Of a stretch of 12,113 bases of DNA, positions 7,937 through 12,113 are shown piece by piece. The stretch covers positions 1-12,113 of the forward strand of contig BEXV01006195.1 of assembly GCA_003118195.1 (NCBI GenBank). The letters are read 5' to 3'. The position numbers were made by a program, and so were the translations under genes. Each line of letters begins with the position of its first letter. The stretch's first letter is position 1. This stretch comes from Hemicentrotus pulcherrimus (Eukaryota; Echinodermata; Echinoidea; Camarodonta; Strongylocentrotidae). The notes under the pieces are model-generated. The model saw nothing but the letters and a program-made list of their open reading frames with translations. It had not been told where the DNA came from and did no database searches.

Positions 7937-10135
7937 TTAGATACCAAAAGAATTTACATGAAAATCATCTTCTCTTGGGGATTCATAATTAAGATTGTAA
8001 GTGCTCGCACTATTACCGTAGATAGGACCATCAACGAGGACATCTGAGGCTTCATAATATTCCGCATTACGATTTGTCTGATTCATTGCTATCCTCATAT
8101 TTCCCCAGTCATCACCCATATGAGCTCTGTCGCCTCGGTCATGCTGCTCGGTAAAACCTCTGGATGCTGCAGAGCGATGGGTCTTCTTGGTCTTTCGGCT
8201 CATGTCAGGTTTGGCATAAAGAGCCTCCACGTCTACCATCGGTTTGACCGATACATCTTTCTGCGCATTAGTTGGTGTAACAGGTGAAGGAGCCCCTTCA
8301 TTGATACTGTATGGACTCTTACAATCCTTTTGGCCACTGAATCGGAGGGTCCTTTTTATGGGTGTCGATGACACCGGCAGATCTGCCATCTCAGTTTTTG
8401 AGGTGCCGTCATAAACATCATCCAGAGAACAATAAGTGATTTCCAGAGATGGCCCACTTCCAACGGCTGCCCTTGGAGCATGTGTCTCGCGGCTCCCTTC
8501 ATCATTGTGAGGAGTTCCTTCCGACTTTTCGTAGATGCGTCTAGACCTACCAAGATTATGTGAAGAGGAAATATTAGGTTCGCTGCAGTTATCTGTGAGA
8601 TGTGAAGTAGAGATGCCTTTTGTCTTTACCATTGACTGAGAGGCAGGAAGGCTTGACTGACTGCGCCGACCGGAATGCAAGAAATCAAACTGCGGATCTT
8701 CAATTAGTGACCTGCCTACTGGTGGGTCATTTGATACAGCACCATGGGGTAGAGAAGCTTCACCGGGTTGAGATGTTTGGGCTAAAATTCTCGCCATTTC
8801 CAGGGATTCGGTGTTATCGTCACTTATTGCATTCCTTAAACTTCTTCGAAGACCCAAGGTCCTATATTTTTCTCGAAATATGCCATACAGTTTTGTAAAA
8901 CAAATACCAATTATGAATCCAAGTGCCGATGCTACTCCGGTTATGGAGACCCAAGTTGTTGCCATGATGGTAGATAGAGAACTAGACCTAGTAGAGGTAG
9001 AAGTGGAAGTAGAAGTAGAAGTAGTAGTAGAAATAGAAGTAGACATTAATGTAAAAGCTGTTACGTTGACGGTCACAGTGAGATTGTTGCATCGCTGATC
9101 TTCTATGCGTGCCGCTTGTGCTTGCCGTTGTGTGTTGTTACTAGATTTTGCAAGAAACGAAACATTGCTCAACCGGCTCTCCCAAAGAAATTTGTCCATG
9201 CTATGGACGATCACATTTGTCAATGATTTGTCATCTTCTTCTACGTAAAACAAAACGATGCGATTAACATTAGAAAAAGGGTACTTTTGTGTTAAGTGGA
9301 GAGGCAGCAGTTCTCCGTCAACACTGTACCACCACGTACGAGGAATATGCTCACTTGGGACGCAACGCTCGAGTACGAACTGCTCAGGCTGTTCGCTCCG
9401 AATCGTATGTCGCATCATGGATGGAAAATCACACGTCTTATTTACATTCAATTTTTTATGAAAAACTAAACATTTGAAGGGAAATTTATTTCCAGACAGT
9501 ATGTTTTTCATTGTTACATAAACTCTGAAGCTGTTTGTTTCCGTGTAGATTCCACCCCAATCGTTAATTCCAGTCTCGTCCCGGGATACTACACTATCTC
9601 CAACTTCAATCTCTGCGTAGTCTTCTTTATCAACCTGCACCCAGCGACAAGACAACTCTACCTTACCCGTTGTATGGTAAAGAAGAGCATTACAAGTCGG
9701 GTCCGTGTTATGAATACTTAGAACAAAATCAAACGCTGAACAAAGTTTTCGAAACCCGTCGTAAATGTAGAAAGTGTGAGTCCCTGAATCACTTTCTTGT
9801 GCAAATTTAATTGATATTTTAAATGTGTTGTTCTGGCAGTCTTCAACCAAATGACGATGTCTATTATTACTACGGATAGTGGAATCTTGATTTGAAGATC
9901 GAAACGCGCCGATAAATGTATATTGATTTTGCATCCACTTGAAATATTGAGTATTGAGAAGAGGGTGTCTGACAGGAAAGTTTACGGAAAAATTTTGTCC
10001 GTTAACTCCCTTGAAATTACGATTCTGGTACTCACAAATGTTTGCCATAGAAATAGACCGCTGATATATAGCTTGCAGAATGAACAAAAGTAGAATTCGT
10101 TTCATGGTGAAGATCAAATGCCTTTTCGACAGCAT
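7937..10135 (-). CDS. Ig-like type I membrane receptor with ITIM-like tail, gene C
   Basis: A complete, uninterrupted 732-codon gene (ATG 10135, TAA 7937-7939). Two starts are possible. M1 aligns with gene A, while M11 (10105) has the better context, CACCATGA; both precede the LLLFILQAIY signal core. Seen: Ig V-like unit (about 34-140; W67, ESDSGTH 114-120), second unit (C148, C163-RWVQV, C222), membrane-proximal unit (C235, C258, WW 268-269, IVHSM). Sequons occur at N48, N102, N232, N324, N333, N351 and N357. A Ser/Thr stalk (364-390) and TM (about 394-418) follow. The 314-residue tail has ITIM-like ITYCSL (Tyr 568), LYAKPDMSRKTKK (639-651), IYGNS (Tyr 706, YxN Grb2-SH2-type) and STYNLNYESP. 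Known of such motifs: phosphorylated ITIMs bind SHP-type phosphatases. An inhibitory surface receptor is therefore inferred; the ligand is unknown. TGA lies in frame 9-12 bases upstream of M1. A single-exon coding sequence is unusual for Ig receptors. Confidence 0.93.
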   Translation of the reverse strand: MLSKRHLIFTMKRILLLFILQAIYQRSISMANICEYQNRNFKGVNGQNFSVNFPVRHPLLNTQYFKWMQNQYTFIGAFRSSNQDSTIRSNNRHRHLVEDCQNNTFKISIKFAQESDSGTHTFYIYDGFRKLCSAFDFVLSIHNTDPTCNALLYHTTGKVELSCRWVQVDKEDYAEIEVGDSVVSRDETGINDWGGIYTETNSFRVYVTMKNILSGNKFPFKCLVFHKKLNVNKTCDFPSMMRHTIRSEQPEQFVLERCVPSEHIPRTWWYSVDGELLPLHLTQKYPFSNVNRIVLFYVEEDDKSLTNVIVHSMDKFLWESRLSNVSFLAKSSNNTQRQAQAARIEDQRCNNLTVTVNVTAFTLMSTSISTTTSTSTSTSTSTRSSSLSTIMATTWVSITGVASALGFIIGICFTKLYGIFREKYRTLGLRRSLRNAISDDNTESLEMARILAQTSQPGEASLPHGAVSNDPPVGRSLIEDPQFDFLHSGRRSQSSLPASQSMVKTKGISTSHLTDNCSEPNISSSHNLGRSRRIYEKSEGTPHNDEGSRETHAPRAAVGSGPSLEITYCSLDDVYDGTSKTEMADLPVSSTPIKRTLRFSGQKDCKSPYSINEGAPSPVTPTNAQKDVSVKPMVDVEALYAKPDMSRKTKKTHRSAASRGFTEQHDRGDRAHMGDDWGNMRIAMNQTNRNAEYYEASDVLVDGPIYGNSASTYNLNYESPREDDFHVNSFGI
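8990..9040 (-). repeat. Coding microsatellite, Ser/Thr stalk of gene C
   Basis: An imperfect six-base repeat (AGTAGA/AGTGGA type on the plus strand) encodes alternating Ser and Thr at residues 366-382 of gene C, between the last Ig-like unit and the membrane helix. Such a run is a natural O-glycosylated stalk. As a simple repeat in coding sequence it is likely to vary in length between alleles while keeping frame when whole six-base units change. Confidence 0.85.
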
Positions 10136-11055
10136 TCTAAATGTTCAGTTATTAACAATTCAGCGTCCAACGACTAGGAGCTCGGATTTGCATCTACGCT
10201 AACTCACGCCAATTCTTAAAGTAAAGGCATGTGATTCTCGTCATGGTATATGAAGACGTCCATAAAGTACAAACATGCCTTTAAAAAGACTTTTAGAGCA
10301 TGACGCTGTTTCAATCAACCTATAACAAATCACCCCATCACAGTTTGAAAGATTCGATCAAAAGTGATCCTTTTCATTTTCAGTTGATAATTATGAATAA
10401 GGCGTGAATAGCAACAATCTAATCATTAATAATGAAAAATCACCCGTCTTAATTCAATTATGAATGGTCTACAGTAACGTTGGTTTCACTTGTAAAACTC
10501 TTGAGTGTCAGGCTTGAATGAGACTCGGTATGGCGTATTTTAGATTAATTTCCCATTAATGTTAGAGGGATAGTTAAGTTCTTGTTTCAGACCGCAAATG
10601 CTTTGAAGTGCATTTTATTGCTTTTATTCTTATCTATGACATTTCTAGTGCTCTTGTAGGACGTACAATTGCTATGTAGGTAATTTGAGAAGCTCAAAAA
10701 ATTGTGAAATTTAGCCAATACTATCTTCCAATTCAACTCCATTAAAAAAAATGTGGTGACCGTTAATTAATTCTATAAATTAATACAACCAATGCACGGG
10801 TCGGCTTGCTGTGCGTATTATAAACAGAAAAGTCAACACAAAGCCACATTGGCATTGGCTGAAATAAAACCTCGTTTTTGTAACGGCTGGTTCAAATTTA
10901 TCGAATATTTGTGTTGCCCTACTAATATTATAAATTGGTTCTATTTATGGATATGTCAGCCGCCTTTAAACCGTTTTTGATCAAAGAAAGATGATTTTGT
11001 CATTTAAATTGTATTTTCTTTCAAATTTGACACTCAGTCTTTCATTAGGCCTATA

Positions 11056-11056
<1 letters not shown>
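10136..11056. other. Intergenic region upstream of gene C
   Basis: No gene is recognisable. The sequence is AT-rich, with an A8 run near 10744-10751 and the AT-rich patch TTAATTAATTCTATAAATTAA at 10764-10784. The promoter of gene C should lie in the lower part of this interval, but no clear TATA box or initiator could be chosen. Confidence 0.45.

Positions 11057-11088
<32 letters not shown>
11057..11088. repeat. (CA)16 microsatellite
   Basis: An uninterrupted run of sixteen CA units, preceded by AGGCCTATAT and followed by AAAATCATTTTG. It lies about 50 bases before the left boundary of the second duplication copy at 11138 and has no counterpart beside the first copy, where unrelated sequence precedes 1983. 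Confidence 0.97.
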
Positions 11089-11092
<4 letters not shown>

Positions 11093-11137
11093 CATTTTGT
11101 GTAGCTCACATTGCAACAAAACTCATCCCTTTAAAAT

Positions 11138-12113
11138 TGCTAAAACAAAATGTTAAGTTTGCTTATGTGTTTGCTTGTGTAGTACATTCAATGGTGGAAC
11201 AGTTGCATGAAGCAGATTACCGCGTCTGTTACCGACAACGTTTGTTACTGGCTATATCATATGACCTAATATTAAAATCAATATATCCTGTGTCGTTATA
11301 TATCACAGGTTATAATATTTCATCAGCTTCACACGCCATTGACGCTGAAGACCATAATGTGTATGTAAATACAGACATTGATTATAAATATTATTTTTTC
11401 CTTCATATTACTGCTCTTGTTATAATTACAACATGTGTATCCATCATTCATCTGTTTGAAAGATCCATTTGTGAAAAAAAGAACTACTAAACCAAATATA
11501 TTTGTTTACTCAATTAGTACAAACAGACATCTTAGAATGTTTAATTTTGATAAAATGAGTGGACAGATGTGTTCATGTATAAATCGTCATCGTCTTTAGA
11601 TGAATCGATGGCATAAGCAGCGCTGTTGCCCTAAATATGATCACTATTAAGGAGAGATCGGTCATCCAAACTTCCAGTTGGAAGGAGAATGTCTGGGCAC
11701 AATTCCTTTTCCACATGGCTGACACCCGAACAAGTGACCCTTGCCCGATTAGCAAGTGTAATTCAGGGACTGATTGAAGAGACTGATTTTGGACGCCGAC
11801 TAGTTTTTTGGTCTTCCGGCTCATGTCAGGTTTGGCGTACAATGTTTCCACAACTAATGTCGGCCCTGTAAAGTTGTTAATTTTTATCTTCGGCTCAACG
11901 CATGGAAACGACGTATTCTAGGCACTCGTTCCCTTATCAGGTGCAGTGCCCAGGTAACCGGATTTTTGGGCGATCCATGTCGCGGCCTTTGCTGATTTTG
12001 GTACAATGTTCCCACCTGCAGGAATATCATTGGTTTCATTGACGTTACTTACAGAACAGTATGTGCTGTCGAGACTTTGCGCAACAGCCCCAGAAATATT
12101 TGCACCTGTATTT
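11138..12113. repeat. Segmental duplication, copy 2 (pairs with 1983-2945)
   Basis: The counterpart of 1983-2945, still matching when the window ends, so the unit is longer than what is visible. It holds the 3' flank (11138-11540) and the tail (11541-12113) of pseudogene E. Relative to copy 1 it keeps four more bases just after the STYCS codons (GTAAGTAAC against GTAAC). Copy 1 is therefore frameshifted there and copy 2 is not. Confidence 0.92.
11541..12113 (-). pseudogene. Ig-like receptor pseudogene E, tail only (5' part beyond window)
   Basis: Read on the minus strand, the tail begins inside GANISGA and runs through LDSTYCSVSNVNETND, the ITIM-like site but with Val in place of Leu at +3. 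It continues to GTSA and TAG 11918-11920. The same frame resumes to VVETLYAKPDMSRKTKK (about 11801-11851). A frame change follows, and the next frame gives CPDILLPTGSLDD, then HI, TAG 11631-11633 and GNSAAYAIDS, ending NTSVHSFYQN at TAA 11541-11543. The stop in HI-stop-GNS replaces the Tyr of IYGNS in gene C. The TAGs and the frame change are shared with pseudogene D. The extracellular part lies right of the window, so whether a shorter protein is still made cannot be judged. Confidence 0.8.

Noticed and set aside
8811..9098. Plus-strand frame with a Val-Glu repeat
   Set aside because: It is antisense to gene C; the VEVEVE run is the complement of the Ser/Thr stalk codons.
10792..10980. Plus-strand 62-codon frame with several Trp and Cys
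   Set aside because: It has no recognisable motif, homologue or supporting context in AT-rich intergenic sequence. Chance is the simplest explanation, though an old repeat cannot be excluded.
1..12113. CRISPR arrays, operons, tRNA or rRNA genes
   Set aside because: No spaced direct repeats, bacterial-style gene packing, tRNA box A/B pairs or ribosomal RNA sequence were seen. The content is that of an animal genome.

Overview
The window looks like animal nuclear DNA. Coding density is low, the sequence is AT-rich, there is a (CA)16 microsatellite and a 5'-truncated LINE retrotransposon end, and the genes encode secreted-pathway receptors with signal peptides, N-glycosylation sequons, one membrane segment and long tyrosine-bearing cytoplasmic tails. 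My best guess for the source is a marine invertebrate deuterostome, perhaps an echinoderm. The receptor style and occasional AGGCCTAT words suggest this, but nothing in the window proves it.

All recognisable genes lie on the minus strand and belong to one family arranged head to tail. In window order they are: gene A (1-1004, intact so far, 3' part beyond the left edge); pseudogene D (2381-4338, many frameshifts and stops); gene B (5319-7061, long open frame but broken at both ends); gene C (7937-10135, complete, 732 codons, no intron in the coding sequence); and pseudogene E (11541-12113, only the tail, upstream part beyond the right edge). I do not recognise a named gene. The shared plan is a signal peptide, about three immunoglobulin-like units (a DSGxY/H-type F strand, then a C-x-W-V-Q-V unit, then a membrane-proximal W/Cys unit), a glycosylated stalk, one transmembrane helix, and a tail of 200-300 residues. 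The tail carries an ITIM-like tyrosine motif ([IS]-T-Y-C-S-L), a very conserved block (LYAKPDMSRKTKK) and a C-terminal I-Y-[GS]-N-S motif.

Gene B has lost its signal-peptide region at the point where the 3' end of a LINE (about 7074-7483, plus strand) begins. One extra base in its tail moves the conserved C-terminus out of frame. D and E share a segmental duplication (1983-2945 with 11138-12113, continuing off the right edge) that includes the receptor tail and its 3' flank. Both copies carry the same stop codons and the same frameshift, so the tail was broken before it was copied. The picture is a birth-and-death cluster of putative inhibitory-type receptors. An immune or self-recognition role is inference from architecture only.

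The remaining stretches (1005-1982, 4339-5152, 7484-7936, 10136-11056) contain no gene I can support. They hold a CRE-plus-ETS-like site pair near 4711-4754, an orphan transmembrane-coding frame at 7511-7678, and simple repeats.
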